A DNA stretch of 64,000 nucleotides from Paenochrobactrum glaciei (GCF_039522165.1 NZ_BAAADE010000001.1:558001-622000); one strand, 5' to 3'. Numbered from the stretch's first letter, positions 17,441 to 26,624 are shown. Numbers and translations: made by a program. The notes: generated by a model not told the origin, from the sequence alone.

Positions 17441-18613
17441 ATGAAAAAACTGACGCTTACCGCTCTGGCCGCCTTTGCGCTCACCGCAAGTGCTGCTTAT
17501 GCTGATGTGATTAAAGTGGGCATTATCGGCCCGATGTCGGGGCCTTTTGCCTTGCAGGGCAAGAATTTTAAAGCCGGTATTGATGCTTATATTGCCGAAC
17601 ACGGCAATAAAATCGGCGATGATACCATCGAAGTGATTTATCGTGACGTTCCGCAGGCGGATCCGGCACAGTCAAAATCTTTAGCGCAGGAACTGATCGT
17701 CAAAGAAAAAGTCCAGTATCTGGGCGGCTTCTTCTTTACCCCTGATGCGATGGCTGTCACGCCTGTTCTGCAACAGGCCAATGTGCCGATGGTGGTTATG
17801 AATGCTGCCACATCAACAATCGTCACCAAAAGTCCTTATGTGGTGCGTACATCCTTCACCACATGGCAGACATCCCTGCCAATCGCGCAGGTAGCGCTGG
17901 ATAAGGGTGCAAAAAAAGTCATCACTGTCGTTAGTGATTATGGCCCGGGCATTGATGCCGAAAACGCTTTTAAAGCTGGCTTTACCAAGATTGGCGGCGA
18001 TGTGGTTGAAACCATCCGTATGCCGCTTAACACCAATGATTTCAGCCCGATCATGCAGCGCGTGAAAGATTCCGGCGCGGAAGGCGTTTTTGCATTTCTG
18101 CCAGCTGGCCCGACAACCCTCGGTTTCATGAAATCATATGTTGATAATGGTCTGAAATCCGCAGGCGTGCAGCTTTTTGCACCCGGTGATCTGACACAGG
18201 AATCCGATCTTCCGGCATTGGGTGAAACAGCGCTTGGCGTACTGACCACCTTCCATTATGCGCTGTCGCATGATTCCGCCGAAAACAAGAAATTTGTTGA
18301 AGATGCCAAGAAAGCCATCGGTAATCCTGAAGAGCTTTCCTTCCCTTCAGTCGGTGCTTATGACGGTATGCATGTCATTTACAAAATGATTGAAGCCACC
18401 GGCGGCAAGCAGGATGCAGCAAAGGCTGTTGATGCGGTTAAAGGCATGGAATGGATGAGCCCGCGCGGCCCTGTTTCCATTGATGCTGAAACCCGCCATA
18501 TCACGCAGAATATTTATCTGCGCGAAGTCGCGAAAGCCGATGACGGCACCTATTACAACAAAGAAATCCAAACCTTTGAAAAACAGGGCGATCCGGGTCT
18601 GGACGCACAATAA
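17441..18613 (+). CDS. pcaM: Protocatechuate ABC transporter, substrate-binding protein
   Basis: This is a periplasmic receptor of the branched-chain amino-acid (LivJ/HAAT) type, 390 aa, with a signal peptide (MKKLTLTALAAFALTASAAYA, cut near residue 21). The start is ATG 17441, after GGGAGGAAAAC; an in-frame ATG at 17414 precedes the ribosome site. In S. meliloti a PcaQ-controlled LivJ-type system (PcaMNVWX) imports protocatechuate. The PcaQ box directly upstream and the position after pcaB support the same role here. Confidence 0.88.
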   Translation: MKKLTLTALAAFALTASAAYADVIKVGIIGPMSGPFALQGKNFKAGIDAYIAEHGNKIGDDTIEVIYRDVPQADPAQSKSLAQELIVKEKVQYLGGFFFTPDAMAVTPVLQQANVPMVVMNAATSTIVTKSPYVVRTSFTTWQTSLPIAQVALDKGAKKVITVVSDYGPGIDAENAFKAGFTKIGGDVVETIRMPLNTNDFSPIMQRVKDSGAEGVFAFLPAGPTTLGFMKSYVDNGLKSAGVQLFAPGDLTQESDLPALGETALGVLTTFHYALSHDSAENKKFVEDAKKAIGNPEELSFPSVGAYDGMHVIYKMIEATGGKQDAAKAVDAVKGMEWMSPRGPVSIDAETRHITQNIYLREVAKADDGTYYNKEIQTFEKQGDPGLDAQ

Positions 18614-18634
18614 TCCTGATACCAAAATAAACAC

Positions 18635-18664
18635 GCATACGGCCTTTCATATCAGGCCGTATGC
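18635..18664 (+). promoter_or_regulatory. Intercistronic stem-loop between pcaM and pcaN
   Basis: A perfect 11-bp stem (GCATACGGCCT with its complement, 8-nt loop) has no strong U-run. It probably stabilises pcaM mRNA or reduces downstream expression, so that the receptor exceeds the permease. Confidence 0.7.
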
Positions 18665-18761
18665 TTCCATTGCCCCCGTTTAAAGGTGTTACTCAGGCTT
18701 TTCACGCTTCAGACACATGTCTATTGTGAGATGATCTGATGAACTCTTCAGGAAAATACTG

Positions 18762-19631
18762 ATGCAAACTGTGCTCAGCATAGCTGTCGATGCCCTTGCT
18801 TATGGCATGGTGCTTTTTGTCATCTCCATCGGACTGTCCGTGACAATGGGTCTGATGCGGGTTGTCAATCTTGCCCATGGTGCCTTTGCGATGATCGGCG
18901 GTTATTTCGCTTCTTATGCCACCCAAGCACTCGGCCTTCATTATAGCGTTGCAATTTTACTGGCCGTAATCGGCACTGTTATTATTGCTGTGCCTATGGA
19001 GAAACTGCTCTATCGGCGCATTTATGGCGCACCGGAATTAACCCAAGTGCTGATGACCATCGGCATCACATTTTGCATCATCGGACTTACCAATTATATT
19101 TTCGGGCCAACGCTCAAAACCGTGCCGATTGCTGAAACCTTGCGCGGGTCAGTTGATCTTGGCTTCCGCTCTGTTGCCAAGCACCGTCTATTTGCAATTG
19201 TCTGCGGGTTAGTTGTGGCAGGCGGCCTCTGGTATCTGATTGAGCGCACCAGCTTCGGCGTCAAATTACGTGCAGCTGTTGATAATGCCAATATGGCCGC
19301 TGCCTTAGGTGTGCGCACAGAAATCATCTATGCGGTGAGTTTTGCGCTGGCCATTGCACTGGCTGCTTTTGGCGGTGTGGTGGGTGCAGAAATGTTGCCG
19401 CTAGAACCTTATTATGCGCTGCGCTATATGGTGACCTTTCTGGTGGTGGTTTCTGTGGGCGGCCCCGGCTCTATTCCGGGTGCATTATTTGCCTGTCTGC
19501 TGCTTGGCGGCATCGACACCACAGCCCGCTATCTCGCACCTGAATATGGCGAATTTTTCTTCTATCTGGCGGTTATCATCATCGTCACATTATTCCCGCG
19601 CGGTCTGGCAGGGAGACTGAAAAACAAATGA
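18762..19631 (+). CDS. pcaN: Protocatechuate ABC transporter permease, LivH type
   Basis: A 289-aa inner-membrane subunit with about eight hydrophobic helices and the LivH-type conserved region NLAHGAFAMIGGYFA near residues 38-52. It overlaps the next permease by 4 bp. By homology to branched-chain amino-acid permeases alone the substrate would be unclear; regulation and neighbours point to protocatechuate. Confidence 0.87.
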   Translation: MQTVLSIAVDALAYGMVLFVISIGLSVTMGLMRVVNLAHGAFAMIGGYFASYATQALGLHYSVAILLAVIGTVIIAVPMEKLLYRRIYGAPELTQVLMTIGITFCIIGLTNYIFGPTLKTVPIAETLRGSVDLGFRSVAKHRLFAIVCGLVVAGGLWYLIERTSFGVKLRAAVDNANMAAALGVRTEIIYAVSFALAIALAAFGGVVGAEMLPLEPYYALRYMVTFLVVVSVGGPGSIPGALFACLLLGGIDTTARYLAPEYGEFFFYLAVIIIVTLFPRGLAGRLKNK

Positions 19632-20614
19632 GCACTTTGTCTTCGATCCCGACACGACGTTCGTCACGCTTTTCCGGCCTGATCGGCCTTGGCATCATCA
19701 TTTTATGCAGCATTGTCGCTTACTTCATGTTCCCCGACAATCTGGCGCTTCTCACCCGTATTGTTGCGATTGCGCTGCTTGTGCTGTCGCTTGATCTGGT
19801 CACCGGCTATTGCGGCATTGCCACCCTTGGTCATGCAGCCCTTTTTGGTGCCGGTGCCTATGGTGCGGGCATCGCCTCTGCACATTTTGGTATTCATGAC
19901 CCGATCCTGATGACGCTGATCGGCGCGACCGGCGGTGCCATTGCCGGCCTTTTTTCCGGCTTCATCATCCTGCGTGCCCACGGGCTGGCGCAATTGGTTC
20001 TTTCCATTGCGGTGGTGCATCTCTTTCACGAAGCGGCCAACAAGCTCTCCGGCTGGACAGGTGGCAGTGATGGCTTGGGCGGCATCATGCCGTCACCATT
20101 GCTTGGCATGTTTGAGTTCGATCTTTGGGGGCGCACGGTTTATGTTTATGCCATCGTGTTGCTGGTTGTGGTTTTTGCCCTGCTCAAACTCATCACCCGC
20201 TCGCCATTCGGCATGCTATGCCGTGGGGTCAAAGAAGACGAAATCCGCATTTCCTCGATGGGCGCATCTGTGCAAAAAGTCCAGTTGCAAATGTATGTAA
20301 TCTCCGGCTTTGTCGCTGGTATCGGCGGCTCGTTAAACGCAATTTCAACACAAGTGGTCGGCCTCGACAGCCTCTCCTTCACCATGTCGGCAGAAAGTCT
20401 CGTGATGCTGGTTCTGGGCGGCACCGGTTCGCTTTACGGCGCCCTCATTGGCACCGTTTCCTTCATGTGGTTTGAAGATGTGGTTTCAGCGGCTAATCCG
20501 TTCCATTGGCTCACCATGGTCGGCGCTTTGCTCATTGCCGTTGTTCTTTTTGCACCACGCGGCCTTTACGGCACCGCTGTGCAGTTTATTTCCAGCAGGA
20601 AAGGTCGAAGCTGA
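19628..20614 (+). CDS. pcaV: Protocatechuate ABC transporter permease, LivM type
   Basis: This 328-aa second membrane subunit has LivM-type helices and conserved segments (DLVTGYCGIATLGHAALFGAGAYG near 56-79, then LVLGGTGSLYGALIGT near 260-275). Its stop codon shares a base with the start of the ATPase gene (TGATG), so translation is coupled. Confidence 0.87.
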   Translation: MSTLSSIPTRRSSRFSGLIGLGIIILCSIVAYFMFPDNLALLTRIVAIALLVLSLDLVTGYCGIATLGHAALFGAGAYGAGIASAHFGIHDPILMTLIGATGGAIAGLFSGFIILRAHGLAQLVLSIAVVHLFHEAANKLSGWTGGSDGLGGIMPSPLLGMFEFDLWGRTVYVYAIVLLVVVFALLKLITRSPFGMLCRGVKEDEIRISSMGASVQKVQLQMYVISGFVAGIGGSLNAISTQVVGLDSLSFTMSAESLVMLVLGGTGSLYGALIGTVSFMWFEDVVSAANPFHWLTMVGALLIAVVLFAPRGLYGTAVQFISSRKGRS

Positions 20615-21363
20615 TGAGCACGATCTTTGAAGTCAGCAATTTACGCAAAAACTTTGGCGGACTGGCCGTCACCAATGATGTGTCCATGTCCATTGCCAAG
20701 GGCGAGCGCGTTGCACTCATCGGTCCTAATGGCGCCGGTAAAACCACCTTCGTCAATCTTGTTACCGGCAATCTTGCCCCCTCCTCCGGTTCGGTCTCGC
20801 TAAACGATAAAGACATCACCCATTTAAGTGCGATGGATCGGGTTAAGCGCGGTTTGGTGCGCTCATTTCAAGTGACACGCCTTTTTTATGAAATGACACC
20901 GGAAGAACATGTGGCTTTGGCGATTTTGCAACGTGAAGGCAAAACCTCACGCATTTTCGGCAATTACCGCCATATGCCTGCCGTTATGGAAGAAGCCTAT
21001 GAGATCCTGCATATTCTGGGGCTCACGGAACTGGCACAGCTGAAGGTCAGCGAAATTGCCTATGGCCAGCAACGTCTGCTTGAAATTGCCTTGGCTTTGG
21101 CGCTGCGACCAAAAGTTCTGCTGCTTGATGAACCTGCTGCCGGTGTGCCGCAAAGTGAAACCGCCCGTATCGAGCAGGCACTCGATGAATTACCGGCCGA
21201 TCTTGCCGTGATCATGATTGAGCATGATATGGAGCTGGTTTTCCGCTTTGCCAAACGAGTGATTGTTTTGGCCGCAGGTGCCGTTATTTTTGACGGTCTG
21301 CCGGAAGATGTGGTGCAGGATGCGCAAGTGCGTGCCGCTTATCTGGGGAGTTATGCGCAATGA
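20614..21363 (+). CDS. pcaW: Protocatechuate ABC transporter ATPase, LivG type
   Basis: This 249-aa ATPase has Walker A GPNGAGKTT, a LivG-type signature (AYGQQRLLEIALALA) and Walker B VLLLDEP. The frame is open 108 bp further upstream inside pcaV; ATG 20614 is the family start (MSTIFEVSNLRKNFGG). In the segment after Walker B, PAAGVPQSE stands where most LivG have PAAGLNPxE. It overlaps pcaX by 4 bp. Confidence 0.87.
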   Translation: MSTIFEVSNLRKNFGGLAVTNDVSMSIAKGERVALIGPNGAGKTTFVNLVTGNLAPSSGSVSLNDKDITHLSAMDRVKRGLVRSFQVTRLFYEMTPEEHVALAILQREGKTSRIFGNYRHMPAVMEEAYEILHILGLTELAQLKVSEIAYGQQRLLEIALALALRPKVLLLDEPAAGVPQSETARIEQALDELPADLAVIMIEHDMELVFRFAKRVIVLAAGAVIFDGLPEDVVQDAQVRAAYLGSYAQ

Positions 21364-22076
21364 GTGCTGCATCACTGGAAATCCGTAACTTAAGCAGCGG
21401 TTATGGCCCGACCCGCGTGATTGAAGATATTTCTCTGAACGTTGCTCCGGGTGAAAGACTGGCGATTTTAGGCCGCAACGGTGTCGGTAAAACCAGCCTT
21501 TTTGCCTCTATTGCTGGGCAAACCAAACGCTATGGCGGGGAAATCTTTCTGGGTGGCAAAAACATCACCAGTCTTGCCCCTGCCGCACGCGCATTGGCAG
21601 GGCTTGGCTATGTGCCGCAAACACGCGATGTTTTCCCAACCCTCACCGTTGAAGAAAACCTGTTTGTCGGCCTGAAAAAGCGACCGCAAAGCGCGCTTGA
21701 AGAAGCCTATGAAATGTTTCCGCGCTTGAAAGAGCGACGCAAGAATTTAGGCTCGCAATTATCAGGCGGTGAGCAGCAAATGCTCTCCACCGCCCGCTCG
21801 ATTTTAGGCGAACCAACCCTGCTTTTGCTTGATGAGCCATTGGAAGGTTTGGCGCCTGTTATCTGCGAGGAGCTGATGGCGGCTTTTTCCCTGCTCGCGC
21901 AATCGGGCAAAATGACCCTGCTGCTGGTAGAGCAACGCATCCAAAGCGCACTCGATTTTGCTGATCGGGTTGTTATTCTGGAACGCGGGCAAATTGCATG
22001 GACAGGAAGCTCGGCAGAACTATCCGCTGACAAAGAAACAGTCGAGCATTTACTTGGTGTCGGCGGGTTACATTAA
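21360..22076 (+). CDS. pcaX: Protocatechuate ABC transporter ATPase, LivF type
   Basis: This 238-aa second ATPase has Walker A GRNGVGKTS, signature LSGGEQQMLSTARS and Walker B LLLLDEP. LivF/LivG pairs form heterodimers, here with PcaW. It is the last gene of pcaMNVWX. The next gene starts 195 bp downstream with its own palindromes, so it may be a separate unit. Confidence 0.87.
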   Translation: MSAASLEIRNLSSGYGPTRVIEDISLNVAPGERLAILGRNGVGKTSLFASIAGQTKRYGGEIFLGGKNITSLAPAARALAGLGYVPQTRDVFPTLTVEENLFVGLKKRPQSALEEAYEMFPRLKERRKNLGSQLSGGEQQMLSTARSILGEPTLLLLDEPLEGLAPVICEELMAAFSLLAQSGKMTLLLVEQRIQSALDFADRVVILERGQIAWTGSSAELSADKETVEHLLGVGGLH

Positions 22077-22184
22077 ACCCGCCCACCAGCCCAATCCTGC
22101 AAAAACCATTAAAACCTATAATAAAGTTGTAAATCCCCCGAAAACCCTGCTATTTAATGAGCCTGCAAACAGGAATAATTTTCC

Positions 22185-22239
22185 ACTGTACGTACAGTAT
22201 TTAGCAAGGCAATCCTGCTTTACATGTCTCAAAAGACAT
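22185..22239. promoter_or_regulatory. Palindromes upstream of the MFS transporter gene
   Basis: A perfect 14-bp palindrome ACTGTACGTACAGT (22185-22198) and an inverted repeat ATGTCT-CAAA-AGACAT (22224-22239) lie 32-87 bp before the transporter ATG. They look like operator sites of a dimeric repressor (TetR, GntR or MarR type), but no such regulator gene is adjacent. Confidence 0.55.
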
Positions 22240-22271
22240 TTCATTCAGGATGAGAGACAGGGTTTTTAAGC

Positions 22272-23474
22272 ATGTCCGATCAAGCGCTCGCGCGCCGTAA
22301 TGTTATGGTGCTCACCGCCGCTCAGGCTTTAGGTGCAGCTGCCCCGCCAATCATCATTTCATTGGGTGGCATTGTCGGACAAATGCTAACCCCCGACCCA
22401 ACCCTTGTGACACTGCCTGTCAGCCTGTTCAATTTAGGCCTTGCTGCCGGTACAATTCCTGCCGCCATTTCCATGCGCTATTATGGCCGGCGTACCGGTT
22501 ATTTGTTTGGTGCTACGATCGGCTTGATTTCCGGCCTGATTGCCACTTTCGGCATTGTCAGCCAAAGCTTCCTGATTTTCTGTCTCGGTACTTTTGTGGC
22601 CGGTTTTTATGGCTCTTATGTGCAGAGCTATCGCTTTGCCGCCGCCGATGCCGCAACCGGCGAGTTTAAAGCCAAAGCCATCTCCTATGTGATGATCGGC
22701 GGTTTGGCAGCAGCGGTCATTGGCCCCCAACTTGTGATATGGACGCGTGATGCATTCATCACCGCACCATTTGCAGGCAGCTTTTTAAGTCAGGCCGCTT
22801 TGGCAGCACTTGCCATCCCTGTTCTGATGATGCTGAAAGTGCCGCGCGAACGTAAACCATCAAAAACCGATGTCAGAGAAGGTCGTCCGTTAAGCGAAAT
22901 CATCAAAAGCCCGCGCTTCATTCTGGCGGTGGCCGCTGGTATGGTTTCCTATGCTTTAATGAGCTTTGTCATGACCGCCTCGCCTATTGCGATGGTTGGC
23001 TGCGGCTTCACCGTTGGCGAGGCAGCTATGGGCATCCAATGGCACGTGCTTGCCATGTTTGGCCCAAGCTTTTTCACCGGCAGCCTGATTGCACGCTTCG
23101 GCAAAGAAACCGTCACGGCCGTAGGCCTGCTGCTGATTGCCGCCTCCAGTGCCGTTGCGCTTGCAGGTCTGGAGCTTGGCAATTTCTGGTCATCTCTCGT
23201 GCTGCTTGGTGTCGGCTGGAACTTAAGCTTCATCGGCGCAACCGCTCTTGTCACCGAATGCCATACGCCGGAAGAACGTGGCCGTGTGCAAGGTGCAAAC
23301 GACTTCCTGATTTTCGGCACAGTTGCCGTTGCGTCCTTCTCCTCCGGCACATTGCTTTCAGCATCCGGCTGGGAAGCGATTAACTGGATGGTGTTCCCGA
23401 TTGTTACCGTCATCATCATTCCATTGATGATTCAGGCCCGTAACAAAAAGAAAGCGCGTCAAGCCATCGCCTGA
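22272..23474 (+). CDS. MFS transporter
   Basis: A 400-aa, twelve-helix major facilitator with RYYGRRTGYLFGA after helix 2 (the MFS loop motif). It lacks the DGxD-type motif of PcaK-like aromatic acid/H+ symporters, so PcaK identity is not supported. Location between the protocatechuate importer and pcaF suggests it moves an aromatic acid or related compound. It ends at a shared bidirectional terminator. Confidence 0.82.
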   Translation: MSDQALARRNVMVLTAAQALGAAAPPIIISLGGIVGQMLTPDPTLVTLPVSLFNLGLAAGTIPAAISMRYYGRRTGYLFGATIGLISGLIATFGIVSQSFLIFCLGTFVAGFYGSYVQSYRFAAADAATGEFKAKAISYVMIGGLAAAVIGPQLVIWTRDAFITAPFAGSFLSQAALAALAIPVLMMLKVPRERKPSKTDVREGRPLSEIIKSPRFILAVAAGMVSYALMSFVMTASPIAMVGCGFTVGEAAMGIQWHVLAMFGPSFFTGSLIARFGKETVTAVGLLLIAASSAVALAGLELGNFWSSLVLLGVGWNLSFIGATALVTECHTPEERGRVQGANDFLIFGTVAVASFSSGTLLSASGWEAINWMVFPIVTVIIIPLMIQARNKKKARQAIA

Positions 23475-23493
23475 CACGCATGAATGAATAAAA

Positions 23494-23528
23494 AAAGCGC
23501 AAGGTTTTCATCAAAACCTTGCGCTTTT
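23494..23528. terminator. Bidirectional terminator between the MFS gene and pcaF
   Basis: The 12-bp stem GCGCAAGGTTTT with a CATC loop is flanked by A-run and T-run, so it can serve both convergent genes. Confidence 0.9.
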
Positions 23529-23548
23529 TTCGTTTTTATAAGCGAATA

Positions 23549-24751
23549 TTATTCGCGTTCTAATGCAACAGCAATGCCTTGGCCAACGCCAACACACATG
23601 GTCGACAGTGCATATTTACCGCCTGTCAAACCAAGTTCTAATGCCGCTGTGCCAGTGATACGCGCACCCGACATACCAAGCGGATGACCAAGCGCAATCG
23701 CTCCGCCATTCGGGTTTACTTGATCCGCATCATCCGCCAATCCCAGCTCACGCAAAACAGCCAAGCCTTGTGACGCGAAAGCTTCGTTAAGCTCCACCAC
23801 ATCAAACTGATGCGGCTTAAGACCAAGACGCGCACAGAGTTTTTGCGTGGCAGGCACAGGCCCAACGCCCATAATGCGAGGGCTGACACCGGCAGAAGCG
23901 CCACCCATAATACGGGCAATCGGCGTCAATCCATACTTATTGACGGCTTCTTCTGATGCAATAATCAGCGCGGCGGCGCCATCATTGACACCAGACGCAT
24001 TGCCAGCGGTTACGCTGCCACCTTCGCGGAAAGGTGTGCGAAGTTTGGCCAATGCTTCCATTGTCGTCTCGCGCGGATGCTCATCTGTATCCACCACAAC
24101 CGGATCGCCTTTGCGCTGCGGAATGGAAACAGGGGTGATTTCTTTTGCCAAGCGGCCGTTGTCCTGCGCTGCTTTAGCTTTTTGCTGGCTGCGCAGTGCA
24201 AAAGCATCCTGATCAGCACGCGACACATTGTAATCGGCAGCAACATTCTCACCGGTTTCCGGCATGGAATCGACACCATATTGCTTTTTCATCAACGGGT
24301 TGATGAAGCGCCAGCCAATGGTCGTGTCATAAATTTCAGCTTTACGCGAAAAGGCACTATCAGCCTTCGGCATCACGAAAGGGGCGCGGCTCATGCTTTC
24401 CACGCCACCGGCAATCATCAATTCTGCTTCACCGGCACGAATGGCACGGGCAGCATAAATGACGGCATCCATGCCGGAGCCGCAAAGACGGTTGATGGTG
24501 GTGCCGGAAACACTCACCGGCAAGCCTGCGAGCAACAAAGACATGCGCGCGACGTTACGATTATCTTCACCGGCCTGATTGGCAGAACCATAAATCACAT
24601 CATCGACGGCTTCCCAATCAACATTAGGATTACGTGCCATCAAAGCGCGCAAAGGCACAGCACCCAGATCATCCGCACGCACAGAAGACAAAGCACCGCC
24701 ATAACGGCCGATTGGTGTGCGGATATAATCGCAAATATAAGCTTCACTCAT
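23549..24751 (-). CDS. pcaF: 3-oxoadipyl-CoA thiolase
   Basis: It cleaves beta-ketoadipyl-CoA with CoA to succinyl-CoA and acetyl-CoA, the final step of the pathway. The 400-aa product is a degradative thiolase: nucleophilic Cys90 in NRLCGSG, GGAIALGHPLG near the C-terminus with the catalytic His, and a C-terminal Cys in STMCVGVGQG. Its start MSEAYICDYIRTPIGR fits PcaF rather than generic acetyl-CoA acetyltransferases, and it follows pcaIJ by 8 bp. Confidence 0.94.
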   Translation of the reverse strand: MSEAYICDYIRTPIGRYGGALSSVRADDLGAVPLRALMARNPNVDWEAVDDVIYGSANQAGEDNRNVARMSLLLAGLPVSVSGTTINRLCGSGMDAVIYAARAIRAGEAELMIAGGVESMSRAPFVMPKADSAFSRKAEIYDTTIGWRFINPLMKKQYGVDSMPETGENVAADYNVSRADQDAFALRSQQKAKAAQDNGRLAKEITPVSIPQRKGDPVVVDTDEHPRETTMEALAKLRTPFREGGSVTAGNASGVNDGAAALIIASEEAVNKYGLTPIARIMGGASAGVSPRIMGVGPVPATQKLCARLGLKPHQFDVVELNEAFASQGLAVLRELGLADDADQVNPNGGAIALGHPLGMSGARITGTAALELGLTGGKYALSTMCVGVGQGIAVALERE

Positions 24752-24759
24752 GATAGCTT

Positions 24760-25533
24760 TTACGCCTCCCCTTGGTGCGCACGTTTGGTACGGGCATGGA
24801 TATCACGCAATACGCGCAGTTCATTTTCCGTCGGCACCGGTGTTTCCACCACATGATCAGCAAAACGAATATCCCAGCCGCAATTTTCAACGATCTGCTC
24901 ACGGCTGACACCCTGATGAATGGATGTCACTGTCAGCTCTTTTGTTGTCTCATCCGGTTCCAGAATACACAAGTCTGTAATCACACGGGTCGGGCCTTTT
25001 GTTGTCAGCCCCAAGCGCTCACGGTGATTGCCGCCTTCGCCATGCCCCATCGAAGTGACGAAAGGCAGTTTTTCAACAAAACCACGTTTGCTGAGCGCCA
25101 TTGTGATGAAAATCTGGCCACAATTGGAAGCGATTTCCGGTGCCCCGCCACCACCTGGCAAACGCACTTTTGGCTGATCATAATCACCAACCACAGTGGT
25201 ATTCAGATTGGCAAAGCGATCGATCTGCGCACCGCCCAAAAAGCCGGTCGTGACATGACCGCCCTGTAACCAGTAACGGAACATTTCCGGCACCGAAACG
25301 GTAAACAAAGCAGTGTCGCATAATTCGCCATCACCAATGGAAAGCGGCAATACATCCGGCTTGGTGCCGACAGTGCCGCTTTCATAAATCAGGGTAATGT
25401 CAGGGGCATGGGTCAAACGCGCCACATTGCAGGCGGCAGACGGCGCACCGATGCCGACAAAGCACACATCGTCATTGGTCAACGACCGCGCAGCAGCAAT
25501 CGTCATCATCTCATTCGGAGTAAAATCAGACAT
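24760..25533 (-). CDS. pcaJ: 3-oxoadipate CoA-transferase, beta subunit
   Basis: With PcaI it transfers CoA from succinyl-CoA to beta-ketoadipate. The product is 257 aa from ATG 25533, which follows AGCGGGAGAGCGTG; an in-frame ATG at 25578 lies inside pcaI. The segment YESGTVG carries the probable nucleophilic Glu. Length and sequence are of the longer CatJ/GctB-like class rather than the short Pseudomonas PcaJ (about 213 aa). Confidence 0.9.
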   Translation of the reverse strand: MSDFTPNEMMTIAAARSLTNDDVCFVGIGAPSAACNVARLTHAPDITLIYESGTVGTKPDVLPLSIGDGELCDTALFTVSVPEMFRYWLQGGHVTTGFLGGAQIDRFANLNTTVVGDYDQPKVRLPGGGGAPEIASNCGQIFITMALSKRGFVEKLPFVTSMGHGEGGNHRERLGLTTKGPTRVITDLCILEPDETTKELTVTSIHQGVSREQIVENCGWDIRFADHVVETPVPTENELRVLRDIHARTKRAHQGEA

Positions 25534-25546
25534 CACGCTCTCCCGC

Positions 25547-26398
25547 TTAATTCTTGGCCGCTTTGGCATATTGGGCAAAATCTTCCGGTGTTTTTTCCAG
25601 AATATTTTCCTTCACCCATTGCTGGAAACTATCGCGGTCACGCGCGATTTCATCCCATGCCAGATAAAAAGCATTGTTACGCTTGTAATAACCTTGCGCA
25701 TAAGACGGGAAAGCACCACCCGGCACAGCAACAACAGCTGTGACCGCCCATGAAGGCAGCACCAGCGAATTAGGCGAAGCCGGTTGCAATTCATCAACGA
25801 TTTCTTCAACCGTCACCACCGAGCGTTTGGCCGCCAGCACAGCTTCCTTTTGCACGCCGACAATACCCTCGATCAGCACATTGCCTTTGCGGTCAGCACG
25901 CTGCGCATGGATAAGCGACACATCAGGACGAATAGAAGGAACGGCTGCCAGCACCTCACCGCTAAACGGGCATGTCACCGATTTAATTTGCGCATTCACC
26001 TTTGGCAGATCAGCGCCGATATAGCCGCGCAACATGGCAAAAGGTAAGTTAGCAGCACCGGCCTCATAAGCATTGGCCATTGCGGCATGGGAGTGTTCTT
26101 CCACTTCCAGCTTATGCGGCCAGTGTTTTTCCACCGCATCGCGGAAACGGTGCAGCGAACCCACACCCGGATTGCCGCCCCATGAAAATTTCATCTTTTT
26201 GACAGCGCCGACACCAATCAGCTGATCGTACAAAATATCCGGTGTCATACGGATAATGGTCAGATCTTTGCGCCCCTGACGGATAGCCTCATGACCAGCC
26301 GCATAAGGGATGAGATGGGTGAACCCTTCCATCGCAACCGTATCGCCGTCTTTGACATTTTCTGCAATCGCTTGGGCAAGCGTCATTATACGCGCCAT
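25547..26398 (-). CDS. pcaI: 3-oxoadipate CoA-transferase, alpha subunit
   Basis: This is the alpha partner of PcaJ, 283 aa, of the GctA/CatI-like class (VAMEGFTHLIPYAAGHEAIRQ near residues 21-41). It is the first gene of pcaIJF, 13 bp before pcaJ, and divergent from pcaR across an intergenic region with a perfect inverted repeat. Activation by PcaR is the expected control. Confidence 0.9.
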   Translation of the reverse strand: MARIMTLAQAIAENVKDGDTVAMEGFTHLIPYAAGHEAIRQGRKDLTIIRMTPDILYDQLIGVGAVKKMKFSWGGNPGVGSLHRFRDAVEKHWPHKLEVEEHSHAAMANAYEAGAANLPFAMLRGYIGADLPKVNAQIKSVTCPFSGEVLAAVPSIRPDVSLIHAQRADRKGNVLIEGIVGVQKEAVLAAKRSVVTVEEIVDELQPASPNSLVLPSWAVTAVVAVPGGAFPSYAQGYYKRNNAFYLAWDEIARDRDSFQQWVKENILEKTPEDFAQYAKAAKN

Positions 26399-26504
26399 AA
26401 CTGCTTAACTCCCGATTTTTCAAAACCGCCCGCAATGCTGCGCCTGATCAAAGGTCAGCACTGCCTCTTAAAATCAAGGTTAGGCATTATCGCTCTTATC
26501 GGTC

Positions 26505-26555
26505 AAATAATTTGTGCGATATTTGACATTTGTTCAATAGTCGCACAAATTATTT
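26505..26555. promoter_or_regulatory. Perfect 15-bp inverted repeat, probable PcaR operator
   Basis: AAATAATTTGTGCGA (26505-26519) is repeated exactly in inverted form at 26541-26555, with a 21-bp spacer. It lies midway between divergent pcaI (starts 26398) and pcaR (starts 26625). IclR-type regulators of this pathway (PcaR, PcaU, PobR of Acinetobacter) bind such sites. Confidence 0.8.
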
Positions 26556-26624
26556 ATTATGGAGTTGCACTGTTTACAGACTATAAGACCACCCAAAAGC
26601 GATCAGAAAAGGCAAACAAACCAA

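Noticed and set aside
22272..23474. Naming the MFS gene pcaK
   Set aside because: The typical aromatic acid/H+ symporter motifs are not visible; only location supports it.
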